A stretch of DNA of 64,000 nucleotides from Glycocaulis abyssi (lineage in GTDB: Bacteria > Pseudomonadota > Alphaproteobacteria > Caulobacterales > Maricaulaceae), in NCBI RefSeq assembly GCF_041429775.1, contig NZ_CP163421.1, forward strand, positions 868,001 through 932,000, given 5' to 3'. The notes beneath the pieces are model-generated. The model worked only from the letters and a program-made list of their open reading frames with translations. It ran no database searches and had not been told where the DNA came from. The stretch's first letter is position 1. Every line of letters begins with the position of its first letter. The position numbers and the translations under genes are program-made. Shown piece after piece: positions 17,470 through 25,196 of this stretch.

Positions 17470-17520
17470 GCCAGACCGCTAGCCAGAACGCAGACATCTG
17501 ATTTTCAAAGAGGCCAAGCC

Positions 17521-18534
17521 ATGACAGCCCGCCACCCTGCCCGCTCTGTTATCGACCTGATCGGCAACACACCGCTGGTCCGCCTGAACGCTGCCAGTGA
17601 TGCGACGGGCTGCGAAATCCTTGGCAAGGCCGAATTTCTCAATCCCGGCGGCTCGGTGAAGGATCGCGCGGCGCTCGGCATTGTGCGGGCTGCCGAAAAA
17701 AGCGGGGCGCTCAAACCCGGCGGCACCATCGTGGAAGGCACGGCCGGCAATACCGGTATCGGGCTGGCCATGGTCGCCTCGGCGCTGGGATACCGCACAG
17801 TGATCGTGTTTCCGCGCACCCAGTCGAAGGAAAAGCGCGACGCGATCCTGCTGGCGGGGGCAGAGTTGATCGAGGTGGATGCCGTCCCCTACGCCAATCC
17901 CAATCACTATGCGCGCTATTCCGGTGCGCTCGCCGAGGAGCTGAACGCCAGCGAGCCCAACGGCGCCATCTGGGCCAACCAGTTCGACAACGTGGCCAAC
18001 CGGCAGGCCCATTTCGACACGACGGGACCGGAAATCTGGGAGCAGACAGGCGGCAAGATTGACGGCTTCGTGGCCGCCGTCGGCTCTGGCGGCACGCTGG
18101 CCGGGGTCGGCATGTATCTCAAATCAAAGAGCCAGAACGTGCAGATTGCGCTCGCCGATCCGGGCGGGGCCGCGCTTTACGGCTATTACGCGCATGGCGA
18201 GCTGAAAGCCGAAGGCAATTCCATCACCGAAGGCATCGGTCAGAGCCGGATCACGGCCAATCTGGAAGGCGCGCCGGTCGATCACGCCTTCCGCATCCCC
18301 GATGAGGAAGCGCTGGAAATCCTCTACGCGCTGATCCAGCACGAGGGGCTGTGTCTTGGCGGGTCGGCGGGGATCAATATCGCCGGTGCTATCCGCCTTG
18401 CCCGCAAGATGGGGCCCGGCCACACCATCGTGACCATTCTGTGCGATCACGGCGCGCGCTATCAATCCAAGCTCTACAACCCGGAATTTCTCAAGGAGAA
18501 GGGCCTGCGCGTCCCGCCCTGGGTGAAGAATTAG
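17521..18534 (+). CDS. cysK: Cysteine synthase A (O-acetylserine sulfhydrylase)
   Basis: A 337-residue PLP enzyme that makes cysteine from O-acetylserine and sulfide. The PLP lysine is Lys47 in NPGGSVKDRA; the substrate loop GTAGNTGIG, the phosphate-binding GSGGTLAG and the C-terminal CLGGSAGIN are all present. ATG 17521 is chosen because AGAGG precedes it at about ten bases and the protein then begins just before the family's first strand (IDLIGNTPLVRL); the longer open frame upstream is antisense to the ChrR-like gene. It is divergent from the ChrR-like gene and convergent with an amino-acid-binding protein gene, whose stop it overlaps. Confidence 0.93.
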   Translation: MTARHPARSVIDLIGNTPLVRLNAASDATGCEILGKAEFLNPGGSVKDRAALGIVRAAEKSGALKPGGTIVEGTAGNTGIGLAMVASALGYRTVIVFPRTQSKEKRDAILLAGAELIEVDAVPYANPNHYARYSGALAEELNASEPNGAIWANQFDNVANRQAHFDTTGPEIWEQTGGKIDGFVAAVGSGGTLAGVGMYLKSKSQNVQIALADPGGAALYGYYAHGELKAEGNSITEGIGQSRITANLEGAPVDHAFRIPDEEALEILYALIQHEGLCLGGSAGINIAGAIRLARKMGPGHTIVTILCDHGARYQSKLYNPEFLKEKGLRVPPWVKN

Positions 18535-19592
18535 CGGAAAGGCGGCGAATACATCAGCCCGCCTTCATTCCACTGGCTGTTCAGGCCCCGGCGCAGGTTC
18601 AGGCCGGAAGCGGTGCCCAGATTGCGTTCAAACAACTCGCCATAATTGCCGCCTGCTTCAATCGCGCGCAGAGCGAACTCCGCGTCCAAGAACAGGCCCT
18701 CGGCGAGCGGCCCTTCAGCGCCGAGAAGGCGGCGGATTTCCGCATTGCTGCCATTTTCGGCCATCTCGGCCGCATTGGCAGAGGTGATGCCGTATTCCTC
18801 CGCTGCGATCAGCGCATGAAGCACCCAGCGCACCGCATCGGCAAACTTCTGGTCGCGTGAGGCGACGACGGCGCTCAGAGGCTCCTTCGAGATCACATCG
18901 GGCAGGATCAGGTGCGCGTCCGGTTCGGACAATGTCATGCGCATGCCGGCAAGACCCGACAGATCATTGCTCAGCGCATCGCACTGGCCCCGCCCATAGG
19001 CGGTGATCCCGGCGCGCACCGTTGCCACCTCGACAAGCTGGAAGGTCAGATCATGGATTTGCGCATAGTCGGAGAGGTTAAGCGCCGTTGTGGTATCGCG
19101 CTGGACGCAGATACGCGCACCGTCCAGCTCGCGCGCGCTGGTGATGGCCAGATCGCGCGGCACCAGGAAACCCTGCCCGTCATAATAGTAGATGCCCGCA
19201 AACGAGAAATTCTCCTGCGCATCGCGCGTCAGGGTCCAGGTCGTATTGCGCAGCAGGATGTCCACCTCGCCCTCGCCGAGCGCGTCCAGGCGCGCCTGCG
19301 TTGTCAGCGGCACCAGCTGAACCCGGTCAGGACTGCCAAGGAAAGCGGCCGCATAGGCCCGGCACAGATCAACCTCGAACCCGCTCCACTCACCCTCTTC
19401 ATCCTGCCTGGCAAAGCCCTGAAGGCCCGTATCAACGCCGCATCGCAGCGTGCCGCGCTCCCTTAGCTCATACATCTGCGTGCCAAGTTCGGCGGTCTGG
19501 CTTTGCGATACGGTGAAGCCGAGCGCAAACGCCGTTGCAGCGCGCGCGAGGCGGCGCGGCATGAGAAAGTCGAAGAAAGCTGTTGGCGTCAT
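18531..19592 (-). CDS. Amino-acid ABC transporter substrate-binding protein (AapJ-like), orphan
   Basis: A 353-residue periplasmic binding protein of the polar amino acid family 3. After an N-terminal export region (hydrophobic to about residue 30) comes the family start RGTLRCGVDTGLQGFA, then WSGFEVDLCRAYAAAFLG and LLRNTTWTLTRD, the pattern of general L-amino-acid binders such as AapJ. No permease or ATPase gene lies nearby, so it must share a transporter encoded elsewhere or serve another role. Its position between cysK and metC suggests, only by context, a link to cystine or another sulfur amino acid. It is convergent with cysK and divergent from metC. Confidence 0.85.
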   Translation of the reverse strand: MTPTAFFDFLMPRRLARAATAFALGFTVSQSQTAELGTQMYELRERGTLRCGVDTGLQGFARQDEEGEWSGFEVDLCRAYAAAFLGSPDRVQLVPLTTQARLDALGEGEVDILLRNTTWTLTRDAQENFSFAGIYYYDGQGFLVPRDLAITSARELDGARICVQRDTTTALNLSDYAQIHDLTFQLVEVATVRAGITAYGRGQCDALSNDLSGLAGMRMTLSEPDAHLILPDVISKEPLSAVVASRDQKFADAVRWVLHALIAAEEYGITSANAAEMAENGSNAEIRRLLGAEGPLAEGLFLDAEFALRAIEAGGNYGELFERNLGTASGLNLRRGLNSQWNEGGLMYSPPFR

Positions 19593-19655
19593 GGTGCGGT
19601 CCGCCCTAAAGGCTGACAGACTATGGGTTTAGCGAAGAGGAGCGTCGGCGTCGAT

Positions 19656-20798
19656 ATGAAACGCGATACGCGCATCATCCATTCTGGGCGCAGCGATGAG
19701 GGTGATGGCCTCGTCAATCCGGCAATCAAGCGCGCCTCCACCGTGCTGGCTCCTTCCACGTCAGAGCTCTATGAACCCACAGGCTCGCGGCGGCATTATG
19801 GCCGTGGCGGCATCGCTCCCAACAAGGAGCTTCGTGACGCGATTCGCGGTCTTTATGATGCGGACCACTGCGCGCTGGCCCCGTCCGGTCTGGCCTCTGT
19901 CGTGCTGGCCATCCGCACAGCCCTCAAAGGTCCGGGCGTTGCGCTCATCAGTGATGGCGTGTACGGGCCGGTGCGCCGCTTCTGCGATGAAGAACTGCCC
20001 CGCCTGGGCGTGAAGCCGGTCTATTACGATCCGCGTATCGGCGCTGGCATTACTTCGCTCATTACATCAGATACCGCCCTTATTGCGCTGGAATCGCCGA
20101 GCTCTCTGACTCTCGAAATACAGGATGCCCCCGCCATCGCCAGCGCCGCCAGGGCTGCGGGCGTGCCGACCGTGATTGATGACACGTGGACGGCGGGCGT
20201 GCTGATGAACCCGCTGGAGATGGGGGTCGACTATGCCGCGCAGGCCCTGACCAAATATGTCGGCGGGCATTCCGATTTCCTGATGGGATCGGTAGCGGCG
20301 CGCGGCGAGGCCGCTAAACGTCTTGCCGACCGCGAGAAGCTTTATGGCCTGCATGTCTCGCCCGACGATGCCTTTTTGGCACTGCGGGGACTGCGCACCC
20401 TGCCCTTGCGGCTGGAACGCGCGGAGGCGGCGTCGCTGGAAATCGCCCGGCGGCTGGAGGCGCACCCGAAGGTCAGCCGTGTCCTGCACCCGGCTTTGCC
20501 CTCACACCCGGATCACGCGCTTTACGCCCGTGATTTCTCCGGCGCAGCCGGATGCTTCTCCTTCGTGCTGAAAGGCGTCAGCGCGCGCGAGGGCGAAGCC
20601 ATCGTGGACAGCCTCAAGCTTTTCGGCATCGGGTTTTCCTGGGGCGGGTATGAAAGCCTTGCCCTGTCTTGCGACCGCCAGATCAGGCGCACCGCCTTGC
20701 CTTGGAAGGCGGAAGGCGCGCTGTTGCGCCTGTCGATCGGGCTGGAGGATGTGGAAGACCTCTGGGCCGACCTGGAGCAGGCGCTGGCGCGTATCTGA
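19656..20798 (+). CDS. metC: Cystathionine beta-lyase
   Basis: A 380-residue PLP enzyme of the Cys/Met metabolism family. MetC cleaves cystathionine to homocysteine, ammonia and pyruvate on the way to methionine. The PLP lysine is Lys200 in ALTKYVGGHSD, with VIDDTW (173-178) before it, both typical of proteobacterial MetC. RRHYGRGG gives the phosphate-binding Tyr/Arg. ATG 19656 (MKRDTRIIHSG) has an upstream AGAGGAG; an in-frame ATG at 19623 would add 11 residues and lacks such a site. It is followed by the tRNA-Pro gene on the other strand. Related lyases (cystathionine gamma-lyase) are less likely given the motif set. Confidence 0.9.
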   Translation: MKRDTRIIHSGRSDEGDGLVNPAIKRASTVLAPSTSELYEPTGSRRHYGRGGIAPNKELRDAIRGLYDADHCALAPSGLASVVLAIRTALKGPGVALISDGVYGPVRRFCDEELPRLGVKPVYYDPRIGAGITSLITSDTALIALESPSSLTLEIQDAPAIASAARAAGVPTVIDDTWTAGVLMNPLEMGVDYAAQALTKYVGGHSDFLMGSVAARGEAAKRLADREKLYGLHVSPDDAFLALRGLRTLPLRLERAEAASLEIARRLEAHPKVSRVLHPALPSHPDHALYARDFSGAAGCFSFVLKGVSAREGEAIVDSLKLFGIGFSWGGYESLALSCDRQIRRTALPWKAEGALLRLSIGLEDVEDLWADLEQALARI

Positions 20799-20811
20799 CC
20801 GTACGGAAAAA

Positions 20812-20888
20812 TGGTCGGAGCGGCGGGATTCGAACCCACGACCCCTTGTCCCCCAGACAAGTGCGCTACCGGGCTGCGCTACGCTCCA
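20812..20888 (-). tRNA. tRNA-Pro (anticodon GGG)
   Basis: On the minus strand a complete 77-base cloverleaf with encoded CCA. The anticodon stem CTTGT/ACAAG encloses loop CTGGGGG, so the anticodon is GGG. The D arm reads GCGC-AGCCCGGTA-GCGC and the T loop TTCGAAT. The acceptor 3' strand is CGCTCCG with discriminator A; the 5' strand is TGGAGCG, giving an U1-G72 wobble where C1-G72 is usual for tRNA-Pro. Confidence 0.95.
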
Positions 20889-20982
20889 ACTCTTCCGTCT
20901 TCCTTCGCAAGGGGTGTGGAGCGAAGGAGCGGTCTTATAGGCTGGCGATTACGGCGTTGGCAACACGGCTTTCCAGCCCTGC

Positions 20983-21399
20983 CTAGCCGCGTGCAGCAAG
21001 CGCGGAATCGAGACGGGATTTGGCCCGCTCCACCTTCGCAAGGACGCGCTGGAGGGCCGGGACCGATCCGGCGGCCGGCACCGCGGCGCCTTCGCCAGCG
21101 TTGTCTGGCAACGGAACGGCCACTTCACCGCCATCAGACAGCGCGGCCACCTCGGCCACGCCGTGATCGCGCAGATATTTCTGCACGCCCTTGATGGTAT
21201 AGCCTTCGGCGTAAAGCAGGCGGCGCAAGCCCTTGAGCAGCGCGATATCCTGCGGCCGGTAGAGCCTGCGCCCGCCCTTGTGCTTGACGGGTTTGAGCTG
21301 GGCAAACTTGGTTTCCCAGAACCGCAACACGTGGGTCGGCAGGTCTACCTCGGCGGCAGCCTCCGAGATGGTGCGGTATGCGTCTGCGGACTTGGCCAT
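20983..21399 (-). CDS. MerR family transcriptional regulator
   Basis: A 138-residue regulator with an N-terminal MerR helix-turn-helix ([20 protein letters not shown], then WETKF and [21 protein letters not shown]). It has a short C-terminal part without an obvious metal or drug-binding domain. The gene directly follows ihfA, an arrangement widespread in alphaproteobacteria, where its target is not well defined. ATG 21399 (MAKSADAY) is 13 bases after the ihfA stop and places the helix-turn-helix near the N-terminus; the upstream in-frame extension overlaps ihfA and is not credible. It is the last gene of the plsX-fabH-ihfA run. Confidence 0.88.
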   Translation of the reverse strand: MAKSADAYRTISEAAAEVDLPTHVLRFWETKFAQLKPVKHKGGRRLYRPQDIALLKGLRRLLYAEGYTIKGVQKYLRDHGVAEVAALSDGGEVAVPLPDNAGEGAAVPAAGSVPALQRVLAKVERAKSRLDSALAARG

Positions 21400-21412
21400 G
21401 CTTGCGCTTGTC

Positions 21413-21715
21413 CTATTTCGACAGCGCGGTGTCGATGCGCTCTTTGAGCACCTGGGACGGTTTGAATACCAGCACGCGGCGCGGATCGATCGGCACTTCC
21501 TCACCGGTCTTGGGGTTGCGCCCTACCCGGCCATTCTTGTCGCGCAGCTGGAACGAGCCAAAGGATGACAGCTTGACCGTCTCTCCCTTGACCAGCGTGT
21601 CGGAAATCATGTCGAGCACCGCCTCTACCAGCTGCGCCAATTCCTGGCGCGAGACGCCAACGTCCCGGTGGATCGCATCAGCCAGATCTGCGCGGGTAAG
21701 TGTCTTGCCCGTCAT
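21413..21715 (-). CDS. ihfA: Integration host factor subunit alpha
   Basis: A 100-residue HU/IHF-fold DNA-bending protein. The arm region reads [17 protein letters not shown] and the start [15 protein letters not shown] is typical of IhfA. It pairs with IhfB, encoded elsewhere, to bend DNA in replication, recombination and transcription. Length is standard. It lies between fabH (81 bases upstream) and the merR gene (13 bases downstream). Confidence 0.95.
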   Translation of the reverse strand: MTGKTLTRADLADAIHRDVGVSRQELAQLVEAVLDMISDTLVKGETVKLSSFGSFQLRDKNGRVGRNPKTGEEVPIDPRRVLVFKPSQVLKERIDTALSK

Positions 21716-21796
21716 TGGAAACTCCCCCGATTAAAATCGATAACAAACGTTATGCCCTAGCGGGCGCGGCGGTCAACGTTAACCATACGTTTACGG

Positions 21797-22759
21797 TCAA
21801 TATCTTGCTAAGGCCGCACCCCAGGTGAAGCCGCCACCCAGCGCCTCCATCAGCACCAGATCGCCGCGCTTGATCCGGCCATCCTTCACCGCCGTGTCAA
21901 AGGCCAGCGGAATGGAGGCTGCAGACGTGTTGCCATGCTGCCCGACCGTGGAGATGACTTTCTCCACCGGGATGGACAGGCGCTTGGCCACGCCTTCCAG
22001 AATCCGCTGGTTGGCCTGGTGGGGCACGAACCAGTCAATCTCGCTGATCGGGATACCTGCCAGCTCCGACAGCTCCTCCATCGAGCCGGCAATCTTGCCG
22101 ACCGCGTGGCGGAAAACCTGATTGCCCTGCATGCGCAGATGGCCAACGGTCTTGGTGCGTGACGGCCCGCCATCGACATAGAGCAGATCGCAGAACTGCC
22201 CGTCAGAGCGCAGATGGGTTTTTATCAGCCCTTCGCCCTCGCCGGCCGATGACAGTACCATCGCCCCTGCCCCGTCGCCGAAGAGCACGCATGTGGTCCG
22301 GTCGGTCCAGTCGAGGATGCGCGAGAAGGTCTCGGCCCCGATGACCAGCGCGTTCTTCGCCTGCCCGGCCTTGATGAAATTGTCGGCCGTGGCCAGCGCG
22401 TAGAGGAAGCCTGAACATACCGCCTGAACATCGAACGCGGCGCCGTGGCGTATGCCCAGCTTCTCCTGCACCATGGTCGCGGTTGCCGGAAAGGTCAGGT
22501 CCGGCGTCGCGGTCGCCAGCACGATCAGGTCGATCTCACTGGCGTCCATGCCCGCATGGGCGAGCGCTGCCCGCGATGCGTGAGTGGCCAGATCGGAGGT
22601 GAACTCTCCCTCGGCGGCAATATGGCGCTGGCTGATGCCGGTGCGTTCGCGAATCCACTCATCGCTCGTGTCCACGAAACTCGACATCTCGGCATTGAGC
22701 ATAACCCGCTCTGGCAGGTAGGTGCCGATACCGGCGATACGGGATCTGATTGCGGTCAC
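21797..22759 (-). CDS. fabH: Beta-ketoacyl-ACP synthase III
   Basis: A 320-residue thiolase-fold enzyme that starts fatty acid synthesis by condensing acetyl-CoA with malonyl-ACP. The catalytic triad is visible: Cys115 in VQAVCSG, the His of VPHQANQR and the Asn of [21 protein letters not shown] near the N-terminus is family-typical. It overlaps plsX by four bases (ATGA), so the two are translationally coupled, joining fatty acid initiation with phospholipid precursor formation. Confidence 0.96.
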   Translation of the reverse strand: MTAIRSRIAGIGTYLPERVMLNAEMSSFVDTSDEWIRERTGISQRHIAAEGEFTSDLATHASRAALAHAGMDASEIDLIVLATATPDLTFPATATMVQEKLGIRHGAAFDVQAVCSGFLYALATADNFIKAGQAKNALVIGAETFSRILDWTDRTTCVLFGDGAGAMVLSSAGEGEGLIKTHLRSDGQFCDLLYVDGGPSRTKTVGHLRMQGNQVFRHAVGKIAGSMEELSELAGIPISEIDWFVPHQANQRILEGVAKRLSIPVEKVISTVGQHGNTSAASIPLAFDTAVKDGRIKRGDLVLMEALGGGFTWGAALARY

Positions 22760-23832
22760 GCGCTCTCCTGCTGCCCTTCGGGCGTTTGCGCCACTGCGAG
22801 ACGGAGCTGCGCCGCCTCAAGCAATGCCAGGTTCTGCTCTATCTCATTCAAGAAGGCGCTGTCGGCCATTTCCAGCGCGATACGCAGTGCAGTGGCAAAC
22901 CCGGCTGCATTTGTGCCGCCATGGCTTTTGACCACCACGCCATTGAGGCCCAGAAACACGCCGCCATTGACATTGTTCGGGTCCATTCGCGCCCGTAGCT
23001 GGTCCAGCGCCCCCAGCTGGAGGAGGCTGGCAGCGACTTTGGCGATGATGGAGCTGGTCAGCGCCTCGCGCATCCAGCCGGCTACCAGCCGGGCCGTGCC
23101 TTCGGCAGTCTTCAGGGCGACATTGCCGGTAAACCCGTCCGTCACCACGACATCGGTTGTACCAAGCGAGATGTCGTCGCCCTCGACATAGCCACGATAA
23201 TTCATGTCCAGCCCAGCGGCGCGGATCAGGGCGTCGGCATCGCGTACGACGTCATTACCCTTGAGCTCTTCCTGACCGACATTGAGCAGGCCCACGCTCG
23301 GACGGGCTTCACGGTGCACGGCGCGGTGAAACGCCTCGCCCATGATCGCAAATTCCACCAGCTGGGCGGGCGTGCATTCCACATTCGCGCCAACATCAAG
23401 AACCGTGGAGAAGCCTTTGGGCACCGGCCAGCTTGCCGCAATCGCCGGGCGATGCACGCCCGCCTTCATGCGCAGGCACACCTTCGAGATCGCCATCAGG
23501 GCGCCGGTATTGCCCGCCGAAACGGCCACTTGCGCATCGCCATCGCGCACGGCCTGGACCGCGTTCCACATCGACGAGCCGCGCGAGCGGCGAACCGCTT
23601 CAGATGGCTTGGCCGACATATCAACCTGGCTATCGCTATGGCGTATCTCGGCGGCCGCAGCGACCTCAGGGTGCGCGTCGATCAGCGGCCGCAATTGGGC
23701 TTCATCGCCATGGAACAGGAGGCGCACTTTCCTGCGCCGCCCTTTCAGGAAGACTGCCGCGCCGTCAACGACTATGCCCGGCGCGTGATCGCCGCCCATG
23801 GCATCAAGAGAAAGTACCAGCTCTGAATTCAT
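22756..23832 (-). CDS. plsX: Phosphate acyltransferase PlsX
   Basis: A 358-residue enzyme that converts acyl-ACP and phosphate to acyl-phosphate for the PlsY step of phospholipid synthesis. Family signatures are seen: [13 protein letters not shown] at the start, then [10 protein letters not shown], and [14 protein letters not shown]. The start ATG ([16 protein letters not shown]) is supported by the position of the first motif. It is upstream of fabH with a four-base overlap. The DUF177 (YceD) or rpmF genes that often precede plsX are not present in the 116-base gap upstream. Confidence 0.95.
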   Translation of the reverse strand: MNSELVLSLDAMGGDHAPGIVVDGAAVFLKGRRRKVRLLFHGDEAQLRPLIDAHPEVAAAAEIRHSDSQVDMSAKPSEAVRRSRGSSMWNAVQAVRDGDAQVAVSAGNTGALMAISKVCLRMKAGVHRPAIAASWPVPKGFSTVLDVGANVECTPAQLVEFAIMGEAFHRAVHREARPSVGLLNVGQEELKGNDVVRDADALIRAAGLDMNYRGYVEGDDISLGTTDVVVTDGFTGNVALKTAEGTARLVAGWMREALTSSIIAKVAASLLQLGALDQLRARMDPNNVNGGVFLGLNGVVVKSHGGTNAAGFATALRIALEMADSAFLNEIEQNLALLEAAQLRLAVAQTPEGQQESA

Positions 23833-23948
23833 AAAGGGATCCGGAAACGTAAATCCTGTCCCACCCCGGTTCCGCGAACGGTCCCAGCCGGAGCGAAGGC
23901 CCGCAACTTACCGATTGACCGGGCTGATGCAACATCCCGGCTCGGCTG

Positions 23949-24488
23949 CTAGGCCGCTGTGAGTGTCCCCAGCCGCCCCTCAAGCAGCTCATCGGCAGGC
24001 ATGGCCCTGATCTGCCGGTCGGCGTTGAAAGCATGCTGTGCCAGCGCTGCGGCGGCATCCGCGTGATCTGGCGCATCATCGAAGAGATTGCGCAGCAGCG
24101 CGGCGCACATCTGCGCCTCATCTCCGGCTTTCAGTGCCGCATCATAGGCCGCGGCCCGCCCGTAGAACGCCTCGGCCATGACCTTGATCTTCTTGCCGAC
24201 GCTCATGTCACCAATGCCCATTTCACGCAAGGCGGCGTCCATATCGTCAAACAGCCGGCCAAACAGTGCCTGTGACAGCTCCCGCCCCTGCTCGCCCTCC
24301 TCACGCAGCCTGCGCATCACCAGCGCGGCGTGCAGGACGAGCATGTCAAACCGGCCGTCTACCGTGTCGGGTACCCCGTGCTGCGCGTAGAGATGGGGGC
24401 GGCGCGCCTCGGCCAGAACGGCGTCATATAGCTGCCTGGCACGTACCTTCACCGGGTCGGGGCGGAACAGATTCAGTGGAAATCGCAT
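23949..24488 (-). CDS. Ubiquinol-cytochrome c chaperone (CBP3-like) family protein
   Basis: A 179-residue protein resembling the CBP3/UQCC1-type chaperone domain that helps assemble cytochrome bc1. Seen are MVLHAALVMRRL-like (DMLVLHAALVMRRL), QALFGRLFDDMDAALRE and the segment MGIGDMSVGKKIKVMAEAFYGR, the best-conserved part of the family. ATG (MRFPLNLFRPD) is chosen over a long GTG-started extension, which runs antisense through bamE. It is divergent from bamE and 116 bases upstream of plsX, an arrangement found in related alphaproteobacteria. The role in respiration is known for the family and inferred here. Confidence 0.87.
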   Translation of the reverse strand: MRFPLNLFRPDPVKVRARQLYDAVLAEARRPHLYAQHGVPDTVDGRFDMLVLHAALVMRRLREEGEQGRELSQALFGRLFDDMDAALREMGIGDMSVGKKIKVMAEAFYGRAAAYDAALKAGDEAQMCAALLRNLFDDAPDHADAAAALAQHAFNADRQIRAMPADELLEGRLGTLTAA

Positions 24489-24609
24489 TTGGCACTCCCT
24501 GAAGGCGGCACTAGACGCTAGGATGCGCGACAGGTAGGTCAAAAGGATCACGCGCGCCAGTAGGCGTGTGGACGCACCTGCAGGTGAGGCGACGGAGGCC
24601 AGAACGCGA

Positions 24610-25113
24610 ATGAACCGCAAATCCATGCAAATGCTGACTGTCGCCGGCGTGACGCTCGGCGCGATGGTCCTCACGGCCTGCAATCCGACACTGCGCACGC
24701 ATGGCTATCGCTATACCGATGGCGAGGTGCCGGAGATTCTGGTTGGTGAGGATAGTGAGGCGACGCTGCTGGCGACGCTGGGCAGTCCGTCAGTGCGCGG
24801 CACGTTTGAAGAGAACACCTGGTATTACATCACCGATACGCGCGAATATCTCGCCTATCTGCGTCCGAACACGCTGGCCCGCCGCATCATTGCCGTGCGC
24901 TTTGATGATGATGGTGTGGTCGCCGAGGTGAATGAGTATGACGCGTCCAATTCCCGGCAGGTGAACTATGTGTCGCGGACCACGCCGACGCGCGGACGCG
25001 AGCTTACCCTGCTCGAACAGGTGCTCGGCAATGTGGGCCGTCTGCCCACCGACCAGATTGCCGGTCAGGACAATTTGCCCGGCGGCGCCGGCGGTCCGCG
25101 GCGCAACGACTAA
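24610..25113 (+). CDS. bamE: Outer membrane assembly lipoprotein BamE (SmpA/OmlA)
   Basis: A 167-residue lipoprotein of the Bam complex that inserts beta-barrel proteins into the outer membrane. The signal peptide ends in a lipobox LTAC with Cys24. The SmpA/OmlA domain follows (ILVGEDSEATLLATLGSPSV, then TWYYITDTRE and VVAEVNEYDAS). ATG 24610 has GGAGG eleven bases upstream. The tail beyond residue 130 is low-complexity and Gly/Arg-rich. It is transcribed alone, divergent from the bc1 chaperone gene, and ends before a strong bidirectional hairpin. Confidence 0.93.
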   Translation: MNRKSMQMLTVAGVTLGAMVLTACNPTLRTHGYRYTDGEVPEILVGEDSEATLLATLGSPSVRGTFEENTWYYITDTREYLAYLRPNTLARRIIAVRFDDDGVVAEVNEYDASNSRQVNYVSRTTPTRGRELTLLEQVLGNVGRLPTDQIAGQDNLPGGAGGPRRND

Positions 25114-25144
25114 CGCTTCTTCTCAACAGGACGCGCGAGACAAA

Positions 25145-25174
25145 AAAAGCCCCGGCATCGCTGCCGGGGCTTTT
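25145..25174. terminator. Bidirectional hairpin terminator between bamE and hppA
   Basis: A perfect stem AAAAGCCCCGGCA / TGCCGGGGCTTTT around loop TCGC, giving a T-run on either strand. It lies 31 bases past the bamE stop and 22 bases past the hppA stop, so it can end both convergent transcripts. Confidence 0.9.
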
Positions 25175-25196
25175 GCGTGTTGGCACCTGTTACCGG

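Noticed and set aside
16870-17520. Long N-terminal extension of CysK
   Set aside because: It is antisense to the ChrR-like gene and not like any CysK N-terminus; ATG 17521 has a ribosome site and fits the family.
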